64,000 bases of DNA from positions 98,731-162,730 of the forward strand of contig NZ_CAKKLV010000010.1 of the NCBI RefSeq assembly GCF_918698115.1. The letters run 5' to 3'. Positions 24,124-33,426 of the stretch are shown here, in pieces. The position numbers were made by a program, and so were the translations under genes. Position 1 is the first letter of the stretch. Every line of letters begins with the position of its first letter. Below the pieces are notes generated by a model. The model searched no databases, was not told the DNA's origin, and was given only the letters and a program-made list of their open reading frames with translations. Origin of the DNA: Peribacillus sp. Bi96 (GTDB taxonomy: Bacteria; Bacillota; Bacilli; Bacillales; DSM-1321).

Positions 24124-26501
24124 CGTTCATCACTCTCCAAAGCCGCTTCATCTAACTGATTGCTTTTTACGTATTCCATAAAATGAATGCTGATCTCCGA
24201 CTCTATTTTACATAATAGAAGATTGAATTGATTAAGCGCTTCTTTTTCAAACAACATATATGAGTCCTGTTGTCCATACCCGCTTAAACTAATGCCTTCC
24301 TTCAAACTATTCATTACGTCTAAATGGTTCATCCAATTAGTATCAATATGCTGCAGCATGAAAGCACGCAGCTGATTTCCCCATTCTGCATCGTGCTGGA
24401 ACATTACTAGTATCGATTCCATTTCACCTAAGGCATCCAACGCTTTTCCCTCGACGATTCGACCTTCTAGATCCTTCAAATCATTCGCTTGCCAATCCAG
24501 TGTTAGGAAGACAAGGGAAAGCTCTTCAATAAAGGAAGTCACATCCGGTTCTTCTATTTGCTCAGAGTAATATTTCTCCACAAGCCTGTGAATGTACTTT
24601 TCGATATATTCAAGTAAAATGGTCAACATCCCGCCAGATTCCATATCAAGGATACGATCTCTCATCGTGTAAATGATTTTACTCTGTTCATTCAATACAT
24701 CTTCCAACTTCAATAAGTGGTTACGGCTTGAATGATGCAACTGCTCAATCGTTTCCTGCACCTTTTTCACGAATTTATCGGGTGCAGGGCCCATCACCAA
24801 TCCGTTTTCATTCGTTTTGATCTTCTTTTTATATCGTTCGACTTCTTCTTCATCATAGTAATCAAACAAATCATCTTCTAAAGAAATGATGAATTGTGAG
24901 GAACCTGGATCACCTTGTCGGCCGGAACGTCCCCTTAGCTGCATATCAATTCGATTACTCTCGTGCCGCTCCGTACCTATGATATGAAGTCCGCCCAACT
25001 CCTTTACAGAGTCGTCCAGTATTATATCCGTTCCTCTTCCAGCCATGTTCGTAGCCAGCATGACTTGATTTTTTTGTCCGGCATTGGCGATGATTTCCGC
25101 TTCATCTTCTTCCGTCTTTGCATTGAGAATCTGATGCTTGATTTTTACCTTATCTAAATGAATCGATATTTTTTCAGATTGCTCAATGGATGTCGTCCCG
25201 ATCAGAATAGGTCTACCTTCTTCATGAATCCGCTTTACTTCCGTGACGATTTTATTGATTTTGCTGATATCATCCTTATAAATCAGATCGATTGCGTCAA
25301 ATCGATTAACGGGCCTATTAGTTGAAATTTCAATGACGGGAAGCTGATATGTTTCCCAGAATTCCGCCTTAGCAGGCAGTGCACTACCTGTCATCCCAGA
25401 CAGTGAATGATATAAACGGAAATAATTTTGGATGGTAATCGAAGCCTGTGTTTCATTTTCTTCAGAAATCTCCAAGCCCTCTTTTGCCTCAATTGCTTGT
25501 TGTAGCCCATTACTGAAGCTTCTTCCTTCCATCACCCTGCCTGTGAATTTATCGATTAATGATATCTGTCCATCCCTGACAATATAGTCCACATCCAATT
25601 TCATGATCGCACGGGCTTTGAGCGCCTGTGTTGCATTATGTAATAACTCTTGATGCTCCAGTTCATACAAATTGTCGATGCCAAAAGCTTCTTCAATCTT
25701 GGAAGCACCTCGATCAGTGAAAAAGACAGCCTTTGATTCAATGAAAATTTCATAATCTTCTTTTTCTATAAATGACTTCAAGATTTCTGCCGTGATCTGA
25801 TGAAGCTCGGTTCCGTCATTTGACTTGCCCGCAATGATTAATGGCGTCCTCGCTTCATCAATCAAGATACTGTCAATCTCATCGACTATGGCAAATTGAT
25901 GCCCTCTTTGCACTTTTTCCTCTTTACGGAAAACCATATTATCACGCAAATAATCGAAGCCGTACTCCGTTGCCGTTCCATACGTGATATCTGCCGCATA
26001 AGCTTCACGTTTTGCAGTAGGATCCATTCGGGAAATGTTCAAACCAACCGTCAGTCCTAGAAATTCATGAATTTCCCCCATTAATTCCATATCACGTCTG
26101 GCCAGATATTCATTGGCCGTAATGATATGGACACCCTTCCCATCAAGTGCTTGTAAATAGCTAGGCAAAGTAGAGACAAGCGTCTTCCCCTCGCCCGTAT
26201 TCATTTGTGCGATGCCCCCTTCATTCAAGACAAAACCTCCAGCAATCTGAACGTCATAATGCCTAAGATTCAGCACTCGTTTAGAGGCCTCACGAACCAC
26301 CGCAAAAGCCTCGATTTGGATATTCATTTTATGTTCCCCAGCATCCAAAGCGTTTTTAAATTTTTCCTTCATTCCGCTTAGTTCTTGATCTGAGTATGTT
26401 TCATATTTACCTTCTAGTCGATTCACATCTTCTACAAACTTATAAATGCGCTTTAAGTCTTTAGAGCCTTCTTTGAAGAACTTTTTCATACTCGATAGCA
26501 T
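24120..26501 (-). CDS. secA2: Accessory Sec translocase ATPase SecA2
   Basis: A 793-aa SecA paralogue that should drive export of a subset of proteins through SecYEG. Walker A MNTGEGKT lies at residues 100-107, Walker B VDEIDSILIDEART begins at 206, and helicase motifs TATEYGFDYLRDNM, TNMAGRGTDI and QLRGRSGRQGDPGSSQF follow. It lacks the C-terminal Cys/His zinc tail of housekeeping SecA1 and ends at ESDER, typical of SecA2. The direct partner is the SLAP-domain gene, which overlaps its stop. AGGAGAG lies 8 nt before the ATG at 26501. Confidence 0.92.
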   Translation of the reverse strand: MLSSMKKFFKEGSKDLKRIYKFVEDVNRLEGKYETYSDQELSGMKEKFKNALDAGEHKMNIQIEAFAVVREASKRVLNLRHYDVQIAGGFVLNEGGIAQMNTGEGKTLVSTLPSYLQALDGKGVHIITANEYLARRDMELMGEIHEFLGLTVGLNISRMDPTAKREAYAADITYGTATEYGFDYLRDNMVFRKEEKVQRGHQFAIVDEIDSILIDEARTPLIIAGKSNDGTELHQITAEILKSFIEKEDYEIFIESKAVFFTDRGASKIEEAFGIDNLYELEHQELLHNATQALKARAIMKLDVDYIVRDGQISLIDKFTGRVMEGRSFSNGLQQAIEAKEGLEISEENETQASITIQNYFRLYHSLSGMTGSALPAKAEFWETYQLPVIEISTNRPVNRFDAIDLIYKDDISKINKIVTEVKRIHEEGRPILIGTTSIEQSEKISIHLDKVKIKHQILNAKTEEDEAEIIANAGQKNQVMLATNMAGRGTDIILDDSVKELGGLHIIGTERHESNRIDMQLRGRSGRQGDPGSSQFIISLEDDLFDYYDEEEVERYKKKIKTNENGLVMGPAPDKFVKKVQETIEQLHHSSRNHLLKLEDVLNEQSKIIYTMRDRILDMESGGMLTILLEYIEKYIHRLVEKYYSEQIEEPDVTSFIEELSLVFLTLDWQANDLKDLEGRIVEGKALDALGEMESILVMFQHDAEWGNQLRAFMLQHIDTNWMNHLDVMNSLKEGISLSGYGQQDSYMLFEKEALNQFNLLLCKIESEISIHFMEYVKSNQLDEAALESDER

Positions 26502-26631
26502 AGGGTTCTCTCTCCTATTTCAATTGACCTCTAGTGAAATTATATCAGTTATATATTTACTGTTTATTAATTATCACCTATATATTGTAATTAATAGAAA
26601 ATCTTTTTGCGCAGAAATCCATGCATAAAAG

Positions 26632-26668
26632 CTTCCCTCCTTCTTGAATACCAGGAAGGGGGTTTTTT
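26632..26668 (+). terminator. Plus-strand terminator-like hairpin upstream of the alkaline phosphatase gene
   Basis: CCCTCCTTC pairs with GAAGGGGG and is followed by TTTTTTTAT. No plus-strand gene lies upstream, so it may act as a leader attenuator or end a short RNA. Confidence 0.5.
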
Positions 26669-26721
26669 TATGGATTTTAACAAATAATAGGAAGACTTTC
26701 ACCCAAAATGGAGGATTACAG

Positions 26722-28149
26722 ATGAAGAAGACATCCAGAAGATTCATTCATGAACTTGCCCAGGCCCATCGCTTTGGAATACTCGTTCTTTTTTGCCTTA
26801 TTTGCATGAACTCTCCCATTCAGGCAGAAACGAAAAATGCCCCCAAAAATGTCATCTTGCTAATTGGCGACGGCATGGGGCTAGGTGCAATAGAAATCGC
26901 CCGACAATTGGAATATGGAAAAACAGGTGTATTACATTTGGAAAAACTGGAGCACGTCGCCCTGATGCGCACATATTCCGCCAATAATTATGTCACCGAC
27001 TCGGCAGCAGGTGGGTCCGCGATTGCCACCGGAATAAAAACCAACAATGAAATGATCGGTGTTAATGCAAAAGGTGAGGAGGCAGACAGTATATTGGATG
27101 CATTTCAGGCGAATGGAAAAAAAGTCGGGATCATTTCAACAAATATGGTAGTCGATGCCACTCCCGCTGCCTTTGGTGCAAGTGTATCCAACCGCTGGAC
27201 TGGCGGAGCACATATCGCGAGGCAACTCTTTGATAACCAAATTGACGTCATCCTCGGCGGAGGTGCCAGCTATTTCGAGGCGGATAAACAGAATGGCGAG
27301 GATTTAATCGCTAAATTTAAAAAAGCAGGATATGCGTTTACCACCACTAAAGAAGAACTAAGTTCCATGAATAAAAAAGAAAAACTTTTAGGGTTATTTC
27401 ACCCCACTTATATGAATTTCAAACTTGATAAAGAAGTGTTACATTCACAAGAGCCCTCCCTTCCCGAAATGACTGCCAAAGCGATTGATATTTTATCTCA
27501 GGGGGATAAGGGATTCTTCTTGATGTCTGAAGGTGCACGTATTGACTCCATGGAGCATGCAGCCGATATAACCGGAATATGGAAGGAAATGATTGAATTT
27601 GACCAGACCGTGAAAGAGGTTGTGAAATGGGCAAAAAACAGAAATGATACTTTGATTGTTGTACTTGCAGACCATGAAACAATGGGGATTTCCGCTTCTG
27701 AAACGATGGATATCGCTGCATTGAAAAAGATTAGGGTTTCTTCTGAATATATGTCCAAACAGCTTACATTCGATAAAAATAATGAAATCAATCCTGAAAG
27801 CGTGGTAACCGTATTCAAGAAGTATGCACATATATCCCTCACGGATCATGAAGTGCAGCAATTCATCGATAACGTAAGAAAGAATAGAACGCTTGTCTAT
27901 CCAAAGCATCGAATTGAATGGGAAATCGGAAGCACTATCGCCAAATACCATAAAGCAGGTGTAGCCGATCGAAGCATACGGGCTGCCAGTTCCACAGGAG
28001 GACATACCGCTAATATGATTCCCGTTTTTGCTGCGGGTCCAGGCAGTGAAGCCTTTGATGGGGTCATTGATAATACGGATATCTCGAAAATCATCACAAA
28101 AGCCTCCGGTGTTCCTTTCACGCCCGGTCAGCATAAAAAAGAGGAATGA
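26722..28149 (+). CDS. Secreted alkaline phosphatase
   Basis: A phosphate monoesterase acting outside the membrane. The 475-aa precursor has a basic N-terminus and one hydrophobic signal (GILVLFCLICMNSPIQA). Catalytic features are the metal Asp in LIGDGMGLG (D50), the nucleophile S94 in VTDSAAGGSAIATG, DSMEHAAD, LADHETMG and the late metal-binding His in STGGHTANMIP. It resembles B. subtilis PhoA/PhoB in size and motifs. GGAGG lies 7 nt before the ATG at 26722; an earlier ATG at 26644 precedes a terminator-like hairpin. Pho-regulon control is expected for the family, but I found no convincing PhoP box. Confidence 0.9.
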   Translation: MKKTSRRFIHELAQAHRFGILVLFCLICMNSPIQAETKNAPKNVILLIGDGMGLGAIEIARQLEYGKTGVLHLEKLEHVALMRTYSANNYVTDSAAGGSAIATGIKTNNEMIGVNAKGEEADSILDAFQANGKKVGIISTNMVVDATPAAFGASVSNRWTGGAHIARQLFDNQIDVILGGGASYFEADKQNGEDLIAKFKKAGYAFTTTKEELSSMNKKEKLLGLFHPTYMNFKLDKEVLHSQEPSLPEMTAKAIDILSQGDKGFFLMSEGARIDSMEHAADITGIWKEMIEFDQTVKEVVKWAKNRNDTLIVVLADHETMGISASETMDIAALKKIRVSSEYMSKQLTFDKNNEINPESVVTVFKKYAHISLTDHEVQQFIDNVRKNRTLVYPKHRIEWEIGSTIAKYHKAGVADRSIRAASSTGGHTANMIPVFAAGPGSEAFDGVIDNTDISKIITKASGVPFTPGQHKKEE

Positions 28150-28168
28150 ATTTATTCATTCCTCTTTT
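28141..28168 (+). terminator. Terminator of the alkaline phosphatase gene
   Basis: GAGGAATGAAT / ATTCATTCCTC stem followed by TTTT. The stop codon lies inside the left arm. Confidence 0.85.
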
Positions 28169-28838
28169 AAGAGCATTCTCCTGTCCAACTAAATCGATTT
28201 TTTCGGTATTCAAGATATATTCATTGTAACTATTATTGATACGGATGAATGTTTCGTCTGTTTCTATCGCCATATTATTGGTAAGATCCTTTTTATTTTT
28301 CTTATTTAAACGATTATAAGTCGTTTTGTATGTAGAAGCTCACGGACCGCCCGCGGAAAGCGAGTGTCTGCAGTGGAAATCAACGGTCATATTTTACAAA
28401 CACTCAAAAAATCTGTAGCCAATATCATGAATATCAAGCTTGTAGGCAAAAACATAGTTGATTGGAACGGAAGGTACGAGACTCCTGCGGGAATACGCGT
28501 CCAAGGGAGACCCCACAGGCGCAAAGCGCCGAGGAGGCTCACGGACCGCCCGCGGAAAGCGAGTGCCTGCAGTGGAAATCAACGGTCATATTTTACAAAC
28601 ACTCAAAAAATCTGTAGCCAATATCATGAATATCAAGCTTGTAGGCAAAAACATAGTTGATTGGAACGGAAGGTACGAGACTCCTGCGGGAATACGCGTC
28701 CAAGGGAGACCCCACAGGCGCAAAGCGCCGAGGAGGCTCACGGACCGCCCGCGGAAAGCGAGTGCCTGCAGTGGAAATCAACGGTCATATTATAAAATCC
28801 TAAGAAACTGTAGACGCCATAAATGACGTCTTAACCAT
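28169..28838. other. Repeat-filled intergenic region
   Basis: No genuine gene. The left 160 bp shows nothing recognisable. From 28338 the tandem 199-bp repeat with REP-like elements fills the region. Open frames inside the repeats (for example 28458-28826) are by-products of the repeat. Confidence 0.8.
28338..28790 (+). repeat. Tandem repeat, 199-bp period, about 2.3 units, each carrying a REP-like element
   Basis: Unit 1 is 28338-28536, unit 2 is 28537-28735, and a partial third runs to about 28790. The only difference I found between units 1 and 2 is the base at 28367 (GAGTGT against GAGTGC). Each unit joins a GC-rich REP-like element (modules GACTCCTGCGGG, GGGAGACCCCACAGG, GCGCAAAGCGC, GACCGCCCGCGG, AAAGCGAGTGCCTGCAG) to about 90 bp of AT-rich DNA containing GTAGCCAATATCATG. 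Near identity indicates a recent duplication. Confidence 0.95.
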
Positions 28839-30911
28839 TTACTTTTTTATATACCTTTTCAACACATACCCACTTTCGCTTCCCGTTTTCACTTTATACC
28901 ACTCACCATGTTGAGCCAGTATCGTTACGGTTTGATCACTGTTGAGGTGTCCTACTACTATCGAAGATACATGTGTTTTTTCTCTTATATTCAACGTTCT
29001 TGCTGTCACTATTCCCGTTGTCTTCCTAATGGAAATTTCCGTTGAAACGGATTTCTGATTATCACTCGAATCCTTTGCCGTGATTGTTACCGTATACGTC
29101 CCGTTGGACATATTTCTAAAATCCCATATCGCCGAATGACTGCCTTTAATAACCTGCCTTTCAGCAAGCATGCCAACCACTTTGCCCTTGCTGTTCTTGA
29201 TTTTCACTGTTACTTCAGAGTTTTCATTTATTGTATACCTTATGTTCGCTTTTTCTGTACTGTAATTACCCGATGTATCGACATCAGTGATTTTTGGTGC
29301 AGACGTATCCTTATTAACCTTAATTGCCAATGTTGCCACACCCTCATTCCCACTTCGGCCTATTGCTGAGATTTCGGCTGTATATATACCATCACTTACC
29401 TCTTTCATATTCCACATTGCAAAATGGCTTCCCTTTTTCAGTGAGAGATCACGGACTGGGGTAGCTGTGACTTTCCCTTTACTATTTTTAATTGTGAGTG
29501 ATACGGCAGCATCTTCCTTAAGGGAGTATGTGATACCAACCTTATGCTTTTGATAGTCCGCCTTCGCGTTCACATCTATTATACTCGGTGCCTCCTTCAC
29601 GATAGAATTCGTATTGAATACACCCACTTCATCGCCATATTCCCTCGCTACATTAGTATTAGGATAATAAAACTCCAAAATTTCCTGATACGTTTGACCT
29701 GCTTCTGCTCTGTTTTTTGCTCCAAACTGACTTAATCCGACCCCATGTCCGTAACCTGAGCCTTCAATAGCAATTCTGGAAGGATCCGAAATCGAATGGT
29801 CAACCAGGTAGCTTTTCATCACACCCTTCCCCACCATGCCCCTGATTTTTGAGGCCGCTACATTTTTAAGGGTAACCGTTTTCTTCAAGAGTTTGCCCTT
29901 ATCATCCAACTGATTCCTTACATAGAATTTCAGTTGGATGGAGCCTTTCGTTGCACGGCCTCCCGTTGTTTTATCGTTTAAGGTTAAAACGGGAATTTCC
30001 GTTATTTTAATATCCTGTTTGGCATATCCATTATTTTTCAGCCAAGCCTTAAGATTAGGAACAATCGTTTTATCTTTTTCCTGTACACGTGTCCACCAAT
30101 CATCCGGCTTCGATAAGTCCTTTTTTGACAGGTCAATTTGCTGCTTGTCCAGCTTTATTGTCCAATTGGCTTTTGGATCATAGGAATCTTCTTTTATCGT
30201 TAAATAGGCAAGCGGGTCTCCACTCGTCCAAACATTGGAGTTCACTTCGGTCATGCCTCCATTGCTTGAGGAAAAGAACGCCTCGATTATTTCCCCATCA
30301 TGTTTAACTACCATACCCGTTGTCTGTTCAATGGCTGAATTCGTATTGTCGTGACCGTCCGCCCCTCCATATACTTGGTAGGAAATCGTATCATCAATCA
30401 ATTTGGATTGATGGCGAAGTGCATAAGTCCGAGCTGCAACTGCCTGAGCTTTTAAAGCTTCATCATGCCATTGTGCAGGCATCTCATTCGGGACAACGCC
30501 CTTTAGATAATCTTCAATATAAACATGATTGATTGGCCGAATGTAACCCCCCTCCACTGTAAATGAAAATGACCCCGGATACGGCCGGCTGTTGATGGAC
30601 AGTAATGAATCTCGTGCAACTGGATTTATCTTAAAGGAAGAAAAAGATCCCCTTTTCTCGGAATCTTTATAAACGGCAAGTTTTCCTGACTTCACTTTCA
30701 AGGTCAGCTCTTCACCTTCCTTGAGGACTACCTCTCCCCCGGAAGTACGATAGTCCCCGGTTGCCGTTAATTTGACACTTGTTTGATTTCCTAAGTAATT
30801 CTTCAGTTTCACTTCCATCACTGTATTCTCTTTTGCTGCCTTTGCTCCGTGAGAAGAAAATGTAGAAAAAATGATAAAGAAAGCCAAAAACAGATACTTT
30901 AAACTTCTCAT
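28839..30911 (-). CDS. SpoIID/LytB-domain protein with FlgD-like Ig repeats and SH3b domain
   Basis: A secreted cell-wall protein of 690 aa. It has a signal peptide (about 1-25), a SpoIID/LytB domain (about 125-440; VPNEMPAQWHDEALKAQAVAARTYAL, AFFSSSNGGMTE, GSGYGHGVGLSQFGA), two FlgD-type Ig-like repeats (about 455-625; each with IKNSKGKV and a KGSHxAxW motif) and a C-terminal bacterial SH3 wall-binding domain (ARTLNIREKTHVSS to SGYVLKRYIKK). SpoIID is a glycan-strand lytic transglycosylase and B. subtilis LytB enhances the amidase LytC; with no amidase gene adjacent, the role here is open. Wall binding by the SH3 domain is likely. Confidence 0.85.
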   Translation of the reverse strand: MRSLKYLFLAFFIIFSTFSSHGAKAAKENTVMEVKLKNYLGNQTSVKLTATGDYRTSGGEVVLKEGEELTLKVKSGKLAVYKDSEKRGSFSSFKINPVARDSLLSINSRPYPGSFSFTVEGGYIRPINHVYIEDYLKGVVPNEMPAQWHDEALKAQAVAARTYALRHQSKLIDDTISYQVYGGADGHDNTNSAIEQTTGMVVKHDGEIIEAFFSSSNGGMTEVNSNVWTSGDPLAYLTIKEDSYDPKANWTIKLDKQQIDLSKKDLSKPDDWWTRVQEKDKTIVPNLKAWLKNNGYAKQDIKITEIPVLTLNDKTTGGRATKGSIQLKFYVRNQLDDKGKLLKKTVTLKNVAASKIRGMVGKGVMKSYLVDHSISDPSRIAIEGSGYGHGVGLSQFGAKNRAEAGQTYQEILEFYYPNTNVAREYGDEVGVFNTNSIVKEAPSIIDVNAKADYQKHKVGITYSLKEDAAVSLTIKNSKGKVTATPVRDLSLKKGSHFAMWNMKEVSDGIYTAEISAIGRSGNEGVATLAIKVNKDTSAPKITDVDTSGNYSTEKANIRYTINENSEVTVKIKNSKGKVVGMLAERQVIKGSHSAIWDFRNMSNGTYTVTITAKDSSDNQKSVSTEISIRKTTGIVTARTLNIREKTHVSSIVVGHLNSDQTVTILAQHGEWYKVKTGSESGYVLKRYIKK

Positions 30912-31267
30912 TCTTTTTCATCCTCATTCCTATCCTATTTATCGATCGATTTCCTTCCTAAACGCTTATATGATTCATTCCTTATTTTCACTATCTTTTT
31001 TGAATGGCAAATATATATTTTCCTAATCCACAAAGTACCTCTTCACATATTATCGAGGAATTCCGAACCTTCTCTGTTTTAAATTCTGTATATGCTCCTT
31101 ATTATCCTTCACATCCAACCTATAATGTTGAGGTCCCTTGAAAATGAATGTACGTGACTCAAGTGGAAAAAATATAAAAAAAGCTGGACATGATTGAAAC
31201 CATGTCCAGCTTTTTAATGATAAATGTTCGCTGTATCCAACCTATTTCCTGTGGATGCTTTTTCACT
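30912..31267. other. Intergenic region with the pbpC terminator
   Basis: About 355 bp, AT-rich, carrying the terminator at 31174-31216 and presumably the promoter of the LytB-type gene on the minus strand. No further structure was recognised. Confidence 0.5.
31174..31216 (-). terminator. Bidirectional terminator downstream of the PBP gene
   Basis: AAAAGCTGGACATG / CATGTCCAGCTTTT stem with an 8-nt loop. On the minus strand TTTTTTTATA follows, serving the PBP gene at 31268. Confidence 0.85.
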
Positions 31268-33274
31268 CTATTTCAAATACTTCTTCAAAACCGGTTTCAT
31301 ATGATCGACAACGACATGGCTCCCGCCTCGTCCTTTTACATCTTCAACCATCCATGCCATGAGAAGTTCCGGATCTTCTGTATCCATGGCTACAAACCAG
31401 CCGTTTTCAGTTCCATCAGAATTTTTGGATGCCTTGATTTCAGCAGTTCCCGTTTTGGCTGCGATTTTGATACCAAGATCATTTATACCATGTCCGCTAC
31501 CCTTAGGATGCTCCACTACTTGTGTCAGCATCTTGGTGATTTGATTCGCTTGATCTGCAGATATGGCATTTTCTTTCCAAATTTTATTTTCTATTTTATC
31601 TCCTGTTATTAATGAAGGTGCCAGGATGTTTCCTTCGTTCAAGAAGGCAGAATACGTCATAGCCAAATGAAGCGTGCTCATTTGGACCTGTGCTTGACCG
31701 TATCCGGCGTCTGCCAAGCGTCCTTCACTGTCGATTTTACCAATGCTCGATGCTTTGATCGGATATTCGTAGTTCAAAGGTTCATCAAAGCCAAATGCTT
31801 TGAGTCCACTTGTGAATTTTTCCTTACCTAGCCCCAATGCTTTTTGGGCAAAATATATATTGTCAGAATAAATTAATGCTTTTTCCATATCGATTGCAAC
31901 ACCAGGGTCAGAGACCCTTGTAATGGAATGGTCTTTCCAAGTCGATTTAGCCCACGTTTTCCCTTGGATATTTATTGCCTCATTCGGATCCACACCATTT
32001 TTTAAAGCGATTGCCGCAGTAAGTGCCTTAATGGTTGAACCAGGCGCAAAGGTTGAACTGAAGCGGTTAAGAAGCGGCTTTTTTGGATTTTCTTCAAGCG
32101 CTTTTTGTTCCGCTTTTGTAATCCCGAATATATATTTATTAGGATCGAATGACGGACTTGACACAAGCGCAAGTGTTTCGCCGGTCATCGGATCAATTGC
32201 CGATGCAGATCCAGTTTCATTCTTATATTGCTTAAAGATATCCTTTTGAAGCTCGGCGTCGATCGTTAACGTAATTGTTTCTCCTTCTTCAGCAGGCTTT
32301 TCAGCAATCACTTTTTCTTCGCCATCTTCTGATTTAATATAAATTTTTCCGCCTGGTTTCCCTCTCAAGCGTTCTTCTAAAACTTCTTCAAGACCCCGCT
32401 TGCCAATCACATCACTTGCACTATACCCTTTCCCTTTTAACTTCTCCAGGTCTTCGGCAGATGCCTCACCTACATATCCAATCAGATGGGCAGTAGCCTC
32501 TTTATAGGGATATATGCGTTCTTCTGTATTATTGACCGATACCCCAGCTATGTTCAATAGCTTTTCCAAGGTTGCGGTATTATCATTTGACATTTTCTTG
32601 ATAGGTACAAAATAGCCAGGCTGCACCCATGGTTGTTGTAATTTCTGATTCAATTCGTCGGTAGACATATTAAGGAGTCCAGAGACCTTTTTAACCGTTT
32701 CGGATTCGTTAGCCATTTTCTCTGGCACAATTCCTACTTCTGCTACCGTTCCGTTCATGGCAAGACCGTGTTCATTTCGATCGACAATTTCCCCGCGGAC
32801 GGCTGGATACGATTCAACCGATATCTTTTCATTAGCTTTCAGCTGAGGGAAAATATAGCTTTCATCCCACTTGATGTACCAATTTTCCTCGTCACCTTCC
32901 CCTTCTTTGACAAGGGTCGCTTTATGGTCAGAGCTGACAGCACCCGCCATAGTGGACATATCAACGGTATAAGCAAGTTTTACTTTTTCTCCATCCTTAT
33001 GTTTTTTTTCTTCTTTTGGTTGTTTATAGTCCACCTTTAATTGGTCAACTTCTATGCCCTTATATATTTTTTCATAACGCTTCGCAAATTCATCCGCACT
33101 GATTTCTTTCTTTGTCTCAGGTGACAGATACTCGTACATCTTCTTAAAATCCTGTTTATTCCAAAGCTTTGTGTATGATGCAAAGCGATCTTCTGGACTT
33201 GGCTCATCCGAGCAGCCGGCCAGGAACAATACGCTCATCAACAATATGCTGGAAATTAAAGCTAGTTTCTTCAT
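31268..33274 (-). CDS. pbpC: Class B penicillin-binding lipoprotein, PBP3/PbpC-like
   Basis: A D,D-transpeptidase of 668 aa. A lipoprotein signal ends at C21 (FLAGC). An NTF2-like MecA N-terminal domain (about 27-145), the class B dimerisation domain (about 150-310) and a transpeptidase domain follow. Catalytic motifs are PGSTIK with S413 and K416, SDN (470-472) and KTGT (607-610). The layout matches B. subtilis PBP3 and staphylococcal PBP2a, a group that can show low beta-lactam affinity. TAGGAGGAACTC precedes the ATG. It is transcribed alone, ending at the hairpin at 31174. Confidence 0.9.
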   Translation of the reverse strand: MKKLALISSILLMSVLFLAGCSDEPSPEDRFASYTKLWNKQDFKKMYEYLSPETKKEISADEFAKRYEKIYKGIEVDQLKVDYKQPKEEKKHKDGEKVKLAYTVDMSTMAGAVSSDHKATLVKEGEGDEENWYIKWDESYIFPQLKANEKISVESYPAVRGEIVDRNEHGLAMNGTVAEVGIVPEKMANESETVKKVSGLLNMSTDELNQKLQQPWVQPGYFVPIKKMSNDNTATLEKLLNIAGVSVNNTEERIYPYKEATAHLIGYVGEASAEDLEKLKGKGYSASDVIGKRGLEEVLEERLRGKPGGKIYIKSEDGEEKVIAEKPAEEGETITLTIDAELQKDIFKQYKNETGSASAIDPMTGETLALVSSPSFDPNKYIFGITKAEQKALEENPKKPLLNRFSSTFAPGSTIKALTAAIALKNGVDPNEAINIQGKTWAKSTWKDHSITRVSDPGVAIDMEKALIYSDNIYFAQKALGLGKEKFTSGLKAFGFDEPLNYEYPIKASSIGKIDSEGRLADAGYGQAQVQMSTLHLAMTYSAFLNEGNILAPSLITGDKIENKIWKENAISADQANQITKMLTQVVEHPKGSGHGINDLGIKIAAKTGTAEIKASKNSDGTENGWFVAMDTEDPELLMAWMVEDVKGRGGSHVVVDHMKPVLKKYLK

Positions 33275-33397
33275 GAGTTCCTCCTAATGAATAGTTAGAA
33301 TGGTATACATATAGTTTATCAAAATATTAGAGGAATGGGGGAATTTGTATGACTAATTTCTTCATTTTGCTAATTAATCATGTTTTTTCTAAAGCAA

Positions 33398-33425
33398 AAG
33401 TCCTGTACATAGGTACAGGACTTTA
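33398..33425 (-). terminator. Terminator of the CorA-like gene
   Basis: AAGTCCTGTAC / GTACAGGACTT stem with a 4-nt loop. The minus-strand tail is TTGCTTTAG, and the hairpin directly follows the stop. Confidence 0.7.
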
Positions 33426-33426
33426 A

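Noticed and set aside
26677..26703. PhoP box before the alkaline phosphatase
   Set aside because: TTAACA and TTCACC are 21 bp apart rather than in an 11-bp periodic array, and they lie too near the start codon.
28338..28790. CRISPR-like array
   Set aside because: The repeated unit is 199 bp and continuous, with identical spacers and no cas genes; it is a tandem duplication.
28364..28826. Open frames of 98-122 aa inside the tandem repeats
   Set aside because: Both frames and their reverse-strand shadows repeat with the 199-bp period, lack ribosome binding sites and are created by the GC-rich element.
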